Below are positions 25,938-33,980 of a DNA stretch of 45,758 nt, one piece after another. This stretch comes from JARRLC01 sp050290865. GTDB lineage: Bacteria; Pseudomonadota; Alphaproteobacteria; Rhizobiales; Rhodomicrobiaceae. The notes below the pieces were generated by a model, which saw only the letters and a list, made by a program, of their open reading frames with translations, had not been told where the DNA came from and made no database searches. The stretch spans positions 1-45,758 of the forward strand of contig JBNKIW010000027.1 of NCBI GenBank assembly GCA_050290865.1. The letters are read 5' to 3'. How positions within the stretch are numbered: the stretch's first letter is position 1; every line of letters begins with the position of its first letter. Position numbers and translations under genes: made by a program.

Positions 25938-26916
25938 AATAGCTGCCATTTTCCTCCAGAGCCGCCCGCATATTGATGATGGCGGGGGTAAGAATGGTCG
26001 CCAGCAGGACGGGGAGAAAAAACGCCACCAGCGGGACGGTGAGCTTCGGGGGCAGCGCGGCGGCTTTCTGCTCCGCCTCGTTCAGACGCGCGGCGCGGCA
26101 CTCTTTTGCCGCCGCAGTCAGAGCCTGACTGATGGACGTACCAAGGCGCTCGGCCTGCGCCAGAGCCGCTGCGATCAGCTTCACGGCTGGCAGGCCGGTC
26201 CGCTCACCGAGATTGTGATACGCCTTCCAGCGCGATGGCAGATAGGCCAGTTCCGCCATGGTAAGGCTCAGTTCCTCGGCCAGCTCGATGGACTGGCAGG
26301 CGATGTCCTTCGCCACACGGCCGAGCGCCGCCTCAACCGACATCCCCGCCTGCACACAGATCAGGAGCAGATCGAGCGCATCGGGAAACGCACGCAGAAT
26401 ACGGACCTGGCGCCGGGCGATCATTCGAGCCAGGAGCAGCCGCGGTAACCCGGCGCCGATGGCCCCTGCCCCGACCGCCAGCATTAGCGCCGCGCGCGGC
26501 GACAGCCGGCTGCCCGGATGCAGGAGCAGCGCACCGAGCGTCAGCGCCGCCAGCGCAATGGGCGCGGCAACGCGCAGAAACAGGAACAGCGCTTCGGGTT
26601 CCGGACCACGCAGCCCCGCCATGCGCAGCCGGGCCGTGACATCGGCACCGCGGAGCAGGTCGGTCGATTTGAGCACCGCACCGAGCTGCTTGAGCGCGCT
26701 TCGGGCTTCGAGCCGCAGGAGGGCCCTGGTCTGCGACGACAGCTCCGTCAGCCGCGCCTCACGCAACCGCCCGCGCTCCCGGGCGATCACGCGCAGCCGT
26801 GCCGTGTGACGCGGGTCACGCGACGCTGGCAGCGCGATGGCGACAACGGCGGCGAAAACGGCAATGGCTGCGAATGCCATGACCAGCGTGCCGTCGGCAA
26901 AGAATGGATCCAGCAT
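25840..26916 (-). CDS. tadC: Tad pilus inner-membrane platform protein TadC
   Basis: A 358-residue type II secretion F-domain protein that with TadB forms the platform turned by the CpaF ATPase. It has an N-terminal membrane helix (LVMAFAAIAVFAAVVAIAL), a pair of helices around 115-165, the F domain (FPDALDLLLICVQAGMSVEAALGRVA, LGERTGLPAVKLIAAALAQAERLGTSISQAL), and a final helix (LTVPLVAFFLPVLLATILTPAII). About 45 residues follow that helix; their last part is Arg/Pro-rich and encoded in the overlap with tadD, so it is probably not functional in itself. Confidence 0.93.
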   Translation of the reverse strand: MLDPFFADGTLVMAFAAIAVFAAVVAIALPASRDPRHTARLRVIARERGRLREARLTELSSQTRALLRLEARSALKQLGAVLKSTDLLRGADVTARLRMAGLRGPEPEALFLFLRVAAPIALAALTLGALLLHPGSRLSPRAALMLAVGAGAIGAGLPRLLLARMIARRQVRILRAFPDALDLLLICVQAGMSVEAALGRVAKDIACQSIELAEELSLTMAELAYLPSRWKAYHNLGERTGLPAVKLIAAALAQAERLGTSISQALTAAAKECRAARLNEAEQKAAALPPKLTVPLVAFFLPVLLATILTPAIINMRAALEENGSYFNRQPGLRPGATTPPEARAGRRSRRTPGRSPP

Positions 26917-26944
26917 AACCGCTCCCCCCTGTCAGTGTTGCCCC

Positions 26945-27928
26945 TCACGGCTCGATCCGCGACATGCGTCTCAGCACGGCGACACCGGTCAGCATCCACG
27001 CGGCTGAGGCCAGCGCCACCATGCGGCCGGTTTCATCCGTCCACAGTAGCGAGATGTAGGACGGCGACAGCATCGCCACCGCGCCGACCACCACCAGCGG
27101 CATGACGCCGACGGCGATCGCCGACGCCCGCACTTCGGCACTGGCGACGCGCACCTTGGCGGCGAGTTGCTGGCGGTCACGCAGGACCTTGGAGAGATTC
27201 GTGAGCGCGTCGGAAAGACTGCCGCCGGTCTGGCTCTGTGTCGACATGATCAGCGCGAAGAAACGCACTTCGGGGACCGGCATCGCGGCGCTGAGCCGGG
27301 CCATCGCCTCGGGGAGCGGCACGCCCGCGCGGAGCTGTGCGGCCACGTTCGTGAACTCGGCGCGCACGAGCGCGTTAGCGTCGGCGGCGACGATGGAGAG
27401 ACAGTCGGTCAGCGAAAGCCCGGATTTCGCGCCGCGCACGATCATATCGACCGCCGGCGCAAAACCGGCGAGAAACGTTCGCTGCCGCCGCGCCGCCAGG
27501 AATTTCAGAAGCCGCAGCGGCAGAAGCCAGCCCCCCAGCACCGCACCCGCCAGCGCCAGCGCCGACGGCAGCCACGCGATGAGCCCGGCTAGCAAGATCT
27601 TCAGCCCCAGTGCCGCACTGCACAGGACGAACCGCCGCGGGGGCACCGTCAATCCTGCCGCGGCGAGTTGGTTGTGCAGCCGCGACGTGCGCCGGGTGCG
27701 GCTGGCCTCGGCTACCGCCTTGAGCGCAAACTCCTGTGCCCGGCGCAACTCCCGGGTTCGCCCCCGCCCACCGCCGTCCGTCCCCTTTTTCAGACCGGCG
27801 AGAAACGTCTCCCAACGTGCCGGGCGCCGCTGGCCGGCGAGCGCGGGGAAAAACAGCGCACACACGAACGCTGCCGCGCTGAAGGCGGCCAGCCCGCTGA
27901 CGAGGATCCCCGTGCAGGGCTCAGGCAT
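26945..27928 (-). CDS. tadB: Tad pilus inner-membrane platform protein TadB
   Basis: A 327-residue T2SSF-family membrane protein, partner of TadC. It has an N-terminal helix, a basic linker (AQEFALKAVAEASRTRRTSRLHNQLAAAGL), helices at about 105-145, the F domain (FAPAVDMIVRGAKSGLSLTDCLSIVA, STQSQTGGSLSDALTNLSKVLRDRQQL) and C-terminal helices (ASAIAVGVMPLVVVGAVAML). Its start overlaps the cpaF stop by 8 bases, so translation is likely coupled. Confidence 0.94.
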   Translation of the reverse strand: MPEPCTGILVSGLAAFSAAAFVCALFFPALAGQRRPARWETFLAGLKKGTDGGGRGRTRELRRAQEFALKAVAEASRTRRTSRLHNQLAAAGLTVPPRRFVLCSAALGLKILLAGLIAWLPSALALAGAVLGGWLLPLRLLKFLAARRQRTFLAGFAPAVDMIVRGAKSGLSLTDCLSIVAADANALVRAEFTNVAAQLRAGVPLPEAMARLSAAMPVPEVRFFALIMSTQSQTGGSLSDALTNLSKVLRDRQQLAAKVRVASAEVRASAIAVGVMPLVVVGAVAMLSPSYISLLWTDETGRMVALASAAWMLTGVAVLRRMSRIEP

Positions 27929-29369
27929 AAGCGCCTCCCCCCTCGTCCTTGGCTTCCAGTTCCTTCTCCGCCGCAGCTAAGATCTCCATCAACTGACGTT
28001 CCAGCCCGAAATAGCGCGCACGCTCGGCAAAGCGCGGCCGCGAAATACCGGTGAATCGGTGGCGCCCGCGCAATGTCCCGTTCGCCTCCTCTCCCATCAC
28101 GTCGAACAGCATCAGATCCTGCGTAACGACGACATCGCCCTCCATGCCGACGACCTCGGTCACATGCGTGACCCGCCGGCGGCCATCGCGCATCCGTGCC
28201 ACCTGGATGATGATATCCACCGCACCGGTGATCATGCGGCGGATGCCGCGCGACGGCAGATTGAACCCGGCCATCAGGATCATGCCCTCCAGGCGGCCGA
28301 TGGCTTCACGCGGACTGTTCGCGTGAAGCGTGCTCATCGAGCCGTCATGGCCGGTATTCATGGCCTGCAGGAGGTCGAAGGCCTCGGCGCCCCGCACCTC
28401 GCCGACGATGATCCGTTCGGGCCGCATCCGCAGGCAGTTGCGCACGAGATCGCGCATGGTGACGGTCCCCTCCCCTTCCAGATTCGGAGGGCGCGTCTCC
28501 AGACGAACGACATGGGGACGCTGGAGCTGCAGCTCTGCGGCATCTTCGCAGGTGATCACCCGCTCGGAGGGGTCGATGGGCGCCGTCAGACAGTTGAGCA
28601 GCGTCGTCTTGCCCGAACCGGTGCCGCCGGAGATCAGCACGTTGCAGCGGCTGCGGCTGATGATTTCCAGCAGCGCCTTCGCGTCCGCCGACAAAGCGCC
28701 AAGGACCACGAGCTGGTCCAGCGTCAACCGTTCCCGGCGAAACTTGCGGATGGTGAGCACCGGCCCGTCCAGCGCGAGCGGAGGAAAGATGATGTTGACC
28801 CGGCTGCCATCCGCCAGGCGTGCGTCGCAGATCGGGTTGGCGTCATCGACACGCCGCCCGACACGGCTGGCGATCCGCTGACAGATGTTGGCGAGCTCGT
28901 CGTTGCCCGCAAACCGGAGCCGCGCAGGGGAAAGGCGGCCGTCGGCCTCGATATAGCTGTCCCGGGCGCCATTGACCATGATGTCGGTGATGTCGTCGCG
29001 GGCGAGCAGAGGCTCGAGCGGCCCCAGCCCCAGCACGTCGTTACAGATTTCCTCGAACAATTCGTCCTGTTCCGCCGCCGTCAGGACAGCGGTACCGTGC
29101 CGGAGGATCTCCGCGGCGACGCTGCGGATCGCGTTGCGGGCGTCATCGGGCCCGAGCCGGGCCAATTCGGCAAGGTTGATGGTATCGAGGAGCGCGGCGA
29201 AGGTGGTTTTCTTGATCTCGTAAAAGGTATCGGAGCGCGCAAAAACCGGGTCGGAACACTCTTGCGGCCTGGCAACCGCAGGGGCCGGCGGCTGCGGCTG
29301 CGGCTGCGCCAGCGGTGGAGCCGCGCGCGGGGCGGGGGATTTCAGGGCCTGTGATCGCTTCCCGAACAT
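27921..29369 (-). CDS. cpaF: Tad pilus secretion ATPase CpaF/TadA
   Basis: Hexameric ATPase driving Flp pilus assembly (and retraction in Caulobacter). The 482-residue protein has a Pro/Gln/Ala-rich N-terminal tail (about 10-36), the GspE-type N-domain (ICNDVLGLGPLEPLLARDDITDIMVNG), Walker A GGTGSGKTT at 248-256, the CEDAAELQL Asp box, RMRPERIIVGEVRGAEA as Walker B, and NTGHDGSMSTLHANSPREA as the His box. All expected catalytic motifs are present. It begins 3 bases after cpaE. Confidence 0.97.
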   Translation of the reverse strand: MFGKRSQALKSPAPRAAPPLAQPQPQPPAPAVARPQECSDPVFARSDTFYEIKKTTFAALLDTINLAELARLGPDDARNAIRSVAAEILRHGTAVLTAAEQDELFEEICNDVLGLGPLEPLLARDDITDIMVNGARDSYIEADGRLSPARLRFAGNDELANICQRIASRVGRRVDDANPICDARLADGSRVNIIFPPLALDGPVLTIRKFRRERLTLDQLVVLGALSADAKALLEIISRSRCNVLISGGTGSGKTTLLNCLTAPIDPSERVITCEDAAELQLQRPHVVRLETRPPNLEGEGTVTMRDLVRNCLRMRPERIIVGEVRGAEAFDLLQAMNTGHDGSMSTLHANSPREAIGRLEGMILMAGFNLPSRGIRRMITGAVDIIIQVARMRDGRRRVTHVTEVVGMEGDVVVTQDLMLFDVMGEEANGTLRGRHRFTGISRPRFAERARYFGLERQLMEILAAAEKELEAKDEGGGAYA

Positions 29370-29372
29370 GCG

Positions 29373-30638
29373 TCATCCCGCCTGTCTGCGGCCCAGCCGG
29401 TCGATGAGCGGGCCGAGGAGCCCGTCGGAGCGCGGCAGCGGCACGTTCTTTCCCGAGACGGTCGAGGCCAACTCGCGGAACGCGCCCGCAGCCCGGCACC
29501 GTGCCGAAATCTCCGCGGCCATCTGCCCGTTATTCGCCGCTGCGCCAAAAAGCTGGGCGTCGAATTCGACCGTCACTGCGGGCCGCTGGTCCATGGCACC
29601 GGCGAAATCGCGCAACGAAATCTCGGGGCGGCGGGGCATGTTGACCTTGTTGAGGACCAGAAGCGGCGAGCGCTCCACGCCCCGCGCCACCCTCAGCGTA
29701 TCGACGAGGTTCTTGGCATTGCGCAGCGACGCCAGATCGGGCTCGGCGGTGATGACGATCTCGTCCGCCTGTTCCACCAGCCGGCGCGCCCACTCGGACC
29801 ACGCGCGCGGCATGTCGAGCACGACGAAGGGCGCGTTTTCGGCCAGCAGCTCGGCGACGTGCACCGCCGCACCCGTGTCGATAGCGGTGTCGCGGTCGAG
29901 AGCGCAGGGCGCCGTCAGCAGGCTAAGCCGGGAGGAGCATTTCGTCAGCAGCTTGCCGATCATCGCCGCATCCAGCCTTTCGCCCGCCGCCAGCGCATCC
30001 CCCATGCCGCGCTGCGAATCCTGGTTGAAATCCAGCCCCAGCGTGCCAAAGGCGAGATCGAAATCGGCGATCACCGTCTCGCTGCCCAACCCTTCCGCGA
30101 GCGTCCAGGCGACGTTGTGGCAAACGCTGCTCGACCCGGCCCCGCCTTTCGCCCCCAGAAATGCGATGATGCGCCCAAGCGGTGCCACGTCCTCGCCGCT
30201 GATCGCGTCCGCGACGCACTCCGCGAGCTGGGACGCGAACAGCGGCACCACGAGATAGTCACTGATATGCCGCCGCAGAAGCTCGCGGTAGAGCAGCACG
30301 TCGTTGACGTGGCCGATGACAATAACCTTCGTTCCCGCGTCGCAGACATCGGCCAACCGTTCGAGATCGGCGAGCATGGCCGGGGGATCGAGCAGCGATT
30401 CCACGACGATCATATCGGGTGTCGATAACGAGGCGTAGGCGGTACACGCAGCATGCACCCCCCCCATCTGCGCGCTGACATGCGCCTGCACGAGCCGCCG
30501 GTCGAGCGACGCGGCAGCAATGAGCGCCGCGGTTCCCTGATCCTCGCAAAAGGCGTGGATGACAGGACGCGGCGATGCTTTCACCGGCCCTGCCCCATTG
30601 ACCGGGACGGGAAGGTTTGCGGGCTGGCACTCGCTCAT
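29373..30638 (-). CDS. cpaE: Pilus assembly localisation protein CpaE/TadZ
   Basis: A 421-residue ParA/MinD-like protein that places the Tad machinery, usually at a pole. The N-terminal 150 residues form a receiver-like domain without an obvious phospho-aspartate (DMIVVESLL, VIVIGHVND, DYLVVPLFASQL). The ATPase domain starts at FLGAKGGAGSSSVCHNVAW: the signature lysine K164 remains, but the usual P-loop lysine after the last glycine is serine, an atypical P-loop of the kind known for TadZ. Other motifs are VIADFDLAFGTLGLDFNQD and VVLDMPRAW. Its ATG overlaps the cpaD stop. Confidence 0.93.
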   Translation of the reverse strand: MSECQPANLPVPVNGAGPVKASPRPVIHAFCEDQGTAALIAAASLDRRLVQAHVSAQMGGVHAACTAYASLSTPDMIVVESLLDPPAMLADLERLADVCDAGTKVIVIGHVNDVLLYRELLRRHISDYLVVPLFASQLAECVADAISGEDVAPLGRIIAFLGAKGGAGSSSVCHNVAWTLAEGLGSETVIADFDLAFGTLGLDFNQDSQRGMGDALAAGERLDAAMIGKLLTKCSSRLSLLTAPCALDRDTAIDTGAAVHVAELLAENAPFVVLDMPRAWSEWARRLVEQADEIVITAEPDLASLRNAKNLVDTLRVARGVERSPLLVLNKVNMPRRPEISLRDFAGAMDQRPAVTVEFDAQLFGAAANNGQMAAEISARCRAAGAFRELASTVSGKNVPLPRSDGLLGPLIDRLGRRQAG

Positions 30639-30976
30639 GGGCGTGTCTCCCCTCCTGTGGCTGTGGCGGTTTGGCCGTGGGCATCGCGGTACGTCTTAAT
30701 CACCGCGGCGCGGCGGCTGGCGTCACGTGAGCTTTCACGGCGGGGCTTGCGGAGATCCATGGGTTGATCCACGAGGGCGGCAATGTTGTGCGAGGTGGCG
30801 CAGCCTGGCCGCCAGGCATCGGTGGCCGCGAGCGCGCATGACCTGCCCCCGCCTCCGGTCAACCATTCCGGTCCGCAGGCTGTGAGCGACAGGACCGAGG
30901 CCAGCGTCAGCCCCAACCAGGACCAGCGCGCCATCTCTGCGATCGCGCGCCAGGCGCGCATTTCCGTCTCCGCCAT
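30635..30976 (-). CDS. cpaD: Short CpaD-like pilus assembly lipoprotein
   Basis: A 113-residue predicted lipoprotein. A hydrophobic segment (WSWLGLTLASVLSLTAC) ends in a lipobox with cysteine 34. Then come GCATSHNIAALVDQPMDL at about 58-75 and DASRRAAVIKTYRDAHG, both typical of the C-terminal part of CpaD. Usual CpaD proteins are roughly twice as long, so the N-terminal domain is missing or the protein is a minimal form. ATG 30976 has GAGGG six bases upstream; other in-frame ATGs at 30988 and 30961 are possible. It is embedded between cpaC and cpaE with overlaps, so it is not a random remnant. Confidence 0.8.
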   Translation of the reverse strand: MAETEMRAWRAIAEMARWSWLGLTLASVLSLTACGPEWLTGGGGRSCALAATDAWRPGCATSHNIAALVDQPMDLRKPRRESSRDASRRAAVIKTYRDAHGQTATATGGETRP

Positions 30977-30984
30977 CCGTGCCC

Positions 30985-32463
30985 TCACTCGACAATGAAC
31001 CCGAAATCGCCGTCCGCGGTATCCGGCGTTCCCGCCTGCTTCGTCGCGGACTCGTGCCCGGGCCCCGGAACCAGCCCGGCATTTACCGCCGCCTGATATT
31101 GCAATGCCCGCTCGCCCCCGGGTTGCCGTAAAATGCCTCCGCCCGCCGGCCGCACCAGGTAAGGCGTGACGATTACCACCAGTTCGCTCTCCTGCCGGAC
31201 GAAATCGTCACTGCGGAACAGGGCGCCCAGCACCGGCAGCCGCTTCAGCCCCGGCAGTCCTTCCGCGCTCATCCGCGTCTGCTGCGACAACAGTCCCGCC
31301 ATGACCATCGAGCCGCCGCTGGGCAGCTCCAGCGTGCTCGACGCGCGCCGCACCTTCAGCGCCGGAACGCTGATCGTATTCACGGTCACGGCGCCGTCGC
31401 TTGTCAGTTCGCTCATCTCGGTTGCTATCTTCAGGCTGATGCGCCCGCCCGAAAGCACGACCGGCGTGAAGCCGAGCGATACGCCGAACGACTTGAACTG
31501 GATCGTCGTCCCTTCCGTCTCGCTCCCGCCCACCGGCACCGGATACTCGCCGCCAGCCAGAAAATTCGCCGTCTCTCCGGAAACCGCGGTGAGGTTGGGT
31601 TCGGCAAGCGTCCGCGCCAGCCCTTCGCGCTCCAGCGCCTGTACCAACGCCGCCGCGCTGCCATTCTTTCGGTTCACGCCGACGCCAAGCGCCGATCCCG
31701 AAACCTGCCGGACCGACGACCCCAGCGCCGCCGCTGTCACCATCCCGCCGGTGATGGGGAACGCCGTTTCAGCGATTTTCACCACGGAAACGTTGCCCGC
31801 GCTGAGCGCCCCCTGCAGATCGACGCCGAGACGGCGAAGCGCGCTGCGGTTCATCTCGGCGACCCGGACGCGAAGCAGAACCTGCTCCTTCGCCTCGACA
31901 TCCAGCATGTTGAGGACCTGCTCGCGCTTGGGCACGAAACGGGCGGCGATGTCGGCGACCCGCGTCGCATCAAGGGGCGTAGCAGCGGTCCCCGTGATCA
32001 GCACATTGTCGTTCAACATCTCCAGATGCACCCGGGCACCCGGCACCGCGCGGCGGATGGCAGCCTCGGCCGGAGCCAGATCGCGTTCCACGGCGACATC
32101 GAGCGTCAGCACGGCGGCGCCGTCGCGGCCGATGAACGTGGCCGACGCCTGCCCGATCCGCTGGCCGAGCAGATGCACGCGGCGCTCGGTGCGGACGATC
32201 GCCTCGATAACGGCCGGGTTGGATATCACCACCTCGGACACGTCTTCCTTCAGGTCGATGATCGCCAGCTTGTTGAGCCCGATGGTCATCACCCGGGCAG
32301 GCCGCGCCCGGTTGCTGGGGATCATGACCGTGCCGTCACGATCCCGGCAATAGACCGGAGGCCCCGCGGTCGTGACGGCAGCCGCCAGAATGAGCGGCAG
32401 GCACAGGCGTCGCGCAATGCTCCTGCTGCCCGAATGATCCTCTTTCTCCATTGCCCCTCGCAT
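30985..32463 (-). CDS. cpaC: Tad pilus secretin CpaC/RcpA
   Basis: Outer-membrane secretin ring through which the pilus exits. The 492-residue product has a signal sequence (RRLCLPLILAAAVTTAGPPVYC), the pilus/BON N-domain (MTIGLNKLAIIDLKEDVSEVVISNPAVIEAIV), then the secretin core (LLRVRVAEMNRSALRRLGVDL, LAEPNLTAVSGETANFLAGGEYPVPV, FGVSLGFTPVVL, LPSGGSMVMAGLLSQQ, LPVLGALFRS, ESELVVIVTPYLVRP). A nearby in-frame ATG at 32451 is an alternative start. It lies 16 bases after cpaB. Confidence 0.96.
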   Translation of the reverse strand: MRGAMEKEDHSGSRSIARRLCLPLILAAAVTTAGPPVYCRDRDGTVMIPSNRARPARVMTIGLNKLAIIDLKEDVSEVVISNPAVIEAIVRTERRVHLLGQRIGQASATFIGRDGAAVLTLDVAVERDLAPAEAAIRRAVPGARVHLEMLNDNVLITGTAATPLDATRVADIAARFVPKREQVLNMLDVEAKEQVLLRVRVAEMNRSALRRLGVDLQGALSAGNVSVVKIAETAFPITGGMVTAAALGSSVRQVSGSALGVGVNRKNGSAAALVQALEREGLARTLAEPNLTAVSGETANFLAGGEYPVPVGGSETEGTTIQFKSFGVSLGFTPVVLSGGRISLKIATEMSELTSDGAVTVNTISVPALKVRRASSTLELPSGGSMVMAGLLSQQTRMSAEGLPGLKRLPVLGALFRSDDFVRQESELVVIVTPYLVRPAGGGILRQPGGERALQYQAAVNAGLVPGPGHESATKQAGTPDTADGDFGFIVE

Positions 32464-32479
32464 TGTCCCAGCCTGCCCT

Positions 32480-33271
32480 TCAGTATCGTGTCCTCGCAGA
32501 CCGTCTACCGAACTTCATCGTCCGGACCGGCTGCGCAAAGCCTGCCTCCGCGGTCCCGTCCTGCGAACCAGGCGTGTTCTCGCCCCGGTCAGCCGCGGCC
32601 ACCAGCGCCAGCGATATCTCCCCGGCACCCTGCGCACCCGCCACGCGCCGCGCCTGCGCAGGTGTAAGTTCCAGCGTCGCGGTGCGCTGCTGCGCCGCAG
32701 TGCGATTTACGCCATCGAGCGTCTTGCCGATGGCCAGAACCTTGGCTCCCTGAAGCAATACCTCCGCGGCGTGCTTTCCCGGCATGCCGCTGCGCGCTTT
32801 GCGTGTGAGCAGCACATCCACACGATCCTGCGGCTGCACGAAGCCGCCTGCCGCGGTTTCCTCTCGGATCGGTACGGAAACGGCGCGCATCCCGGAAGCC
32901 ACGAGCGAGGCCATCACACCCCCGCTGCCGGGCCGAAGCAGTTTGGCCTCGACAACCGGCTCGCCGGTGAAAATCGGATAGCGCGCGGTGGCGGCAGGAT
33001 CGAACGCAGCATCCCGCTGGGTGACCGCGCTGCGCCGGATGCTCCCGGCGACGAACGCCTGGCGGGGCCAGGCTTGCCAGCGCACATCCGCCGCCCGGAC
33101 CAACTCGCCGACCTTGATGGGGCGTGCAGCGACGAGGATATCGACCGTCACGGCGGGCAGCGCCTGCCGGCCGTCACGGCCGCCCCCCGAATGAGTGCGC
33201 CCCGCCAGCATGGCGGCCCCTGCGGCCGCCGCAATGGCGAGCGCCAGCACCAGACCACGAGCCCCGCGCAT
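32480..33271 (-). CDS. cpaB: Tad pilus assembly protein CpaB/RcpC
   Basis: A 263-residue protein with an N-terminal membrane anchor (LVLALAIAAAAGAAMLAG), then a SAF domain (VDILVAARPIKVGELVRAADVRWQAWP, ARYPIFTGEPVVEAKLL) and the RcpC domain (MRAVSVPIREETAAGGFVQPQDRVDVLLT, LEVTPAQ-like LELTPAQARRVAGAQGAGEISLAL). CpaB is a periplasmic partner of the secretin. It is the first gene of the tad operon seen here. In Caulobacter flp and cpaA lie upstream of cpaB, but here the gene upstream encodes the HWRG-repeat protein. Confidence 0.94.
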   Translation of the reverse strand: MRGARGLVLALAIAAAAGAAMLAGRTHSGGGRDGRQALPAVTVDILVAARPIKVGELVRAADVRWQAWPRQAFVAGSIRRSAVTQRDAAFDPAATARYPIFTGEPVVEAKLLRPGSGGVMASLVASGMRAVSVPIREETAAGGFVQPQDRVDVLLTRKARSGMPGKHAAEVLLQGAKVLAIGKTLDGVNRTAAQQRTATLELTPAQARRVAGAQGAGEISLALVAAADRGENTPGSQDGTAEAGFAQPVRTMKFGRRSARTRY

Positions 33272-33416
33272 GGCCTCAATCCCCCATCAATGCTTCGGAA
33301 AAAACAACGTTATGGCAAAGCTTTACGCCGAATGGTTAACGGAAGGTTAATTCGAGGATACGCACAAATACGCAATGGCTGCGGGGGGATTGTCTGTTTT
33401 GCGTCAATTGCAGACG

Positions 33417-33448
33417 CGAAAACGCCCGCGCGGGGGGAGGCGCGGGCG
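33417..33448 (-). terminator. Rho-independent terminator of the HWRG-repeat gene
   Basis: CGCCCGCGC (33423-33431) pairs perfectly with GCGCGGGCG (33440-33448). On the minus strand the stem is followed by TTTTCGCG. It lies about 27 bases after the stop of the gene at 33475 and separates it from cpaB. Confidence 0.75.
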
Positions 33449-33474
33449 CATCGTGAGGTTAACGGATCGTCAGC

Positions 33475-33813
33475 TTACCGCCAGCGGCAGTGACGACGGC
33501 CATGCCTCCACCAGCAGCGCCGGTGCGGACGGCAGCGCCAATGATAGGGGTAACGCCAGCAGAAGCGGCGCCAATGGCCGCCACGGCGCCAATGACGCCC
33601 ACGCCAATGACGCCCACGCCAATGACGCCCACGCCAATGACGGCGCCGCCAATGACGGCGGCGTCCACGGACTTCCGTCACACCGGCATCGGCCTTCGTT
33701 ATAGCGGCCACGGCGCCAAGCTGATTGACAGGCGCCGCATTCGCGGGAGCCGTCGCGGCTGCGGTCAGCGCACCACCAGCCAGTAGCGCCAAAGCGAGCA
33801 GGGTCTTCTTCAT
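33475..33813 (-). CDS. Small secreted His/Trp/Arg-repeat protein, unknown function
   Basis: I do not recognise a named family. The 112-residue product has a clean signal peptide (MKKTLLALALLAGGALTAAATAPANA), a short neutral segment (about 27-48), then a strongly basic region at about 50-112. This consists of repeated five- or six-residue units built on RGRHW, followed by a Cys/Trp/Tyr-rich tail with four cysteines (FCW, RCR, RCW, HCR). The mature protein would be very positively charged, aromatic and histidine-rich, suited to binding anionic surfaces or metals; this is inference. ATG 33813 has AAAGGAAG upstream. It has its own terminator, so it is probably a separate gene and not part of the cpa operon. 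Confidence 0.7.
   Translation of the reverse strand: MKKTLLALALLAGGALTAAATAPANAAPVNQLGAVAAITKADAGVTEVRGRRRHWRRRHWRGRHWRGRHWRGRHWRRGGHWRRFCWRYPYHWRCRPHRRCWWRHGRRHCRWR
33586..33660. repeat. Five tandem 15-base repeats inside the HWRG gene
   Basis: The unit is close to ACGCCAATGACGCCC, repeated at 33586, 33601, 33616, 33631 and 33646. The middle two copies are identical and the others differ by a few bases. In the minus-strand reading frame each unit encodes about RGRHW. The near identity suggests recent expansion, so length may vary between strains. Confidence 0.9.
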
Positions 33814-33911
33814 GTTCGATCTTCCTTTCTTACCTTTCCCTGCACATTGGTCGCCGGTCGAAAGCGGAAGGTTCATCAAAATCGCAGCGGTCTTAGAGTT
33901 TCTTGCGAACG

Positions 33912-33960
33912 GCCAAAAGAGAAGGCCCCGGAGGCGCGCTGGCGCTCGTCCGGAGCCTTG
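33912..33960 (-). terminator. Probable terminator of pckA
   Basis: AAGGCCCCGG (33922-33931) pairs with CCGGAGCCTT (33950-33959) with one mismatch. On the minus strand it is followed by CTCTTTTTGG. It lies about 20 bases after the pckA stop. Confidence 0.7.
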
Positions 33961-33980
33961 CTGGCTTCTGGTGAATTCCG

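Noticed and set aside
28059..29354. Plus-strand open frame opposite cpaF
   Set aside because: Composition is typical of a GC-rich antisense frame; cpaF carries all ATPase motifs.
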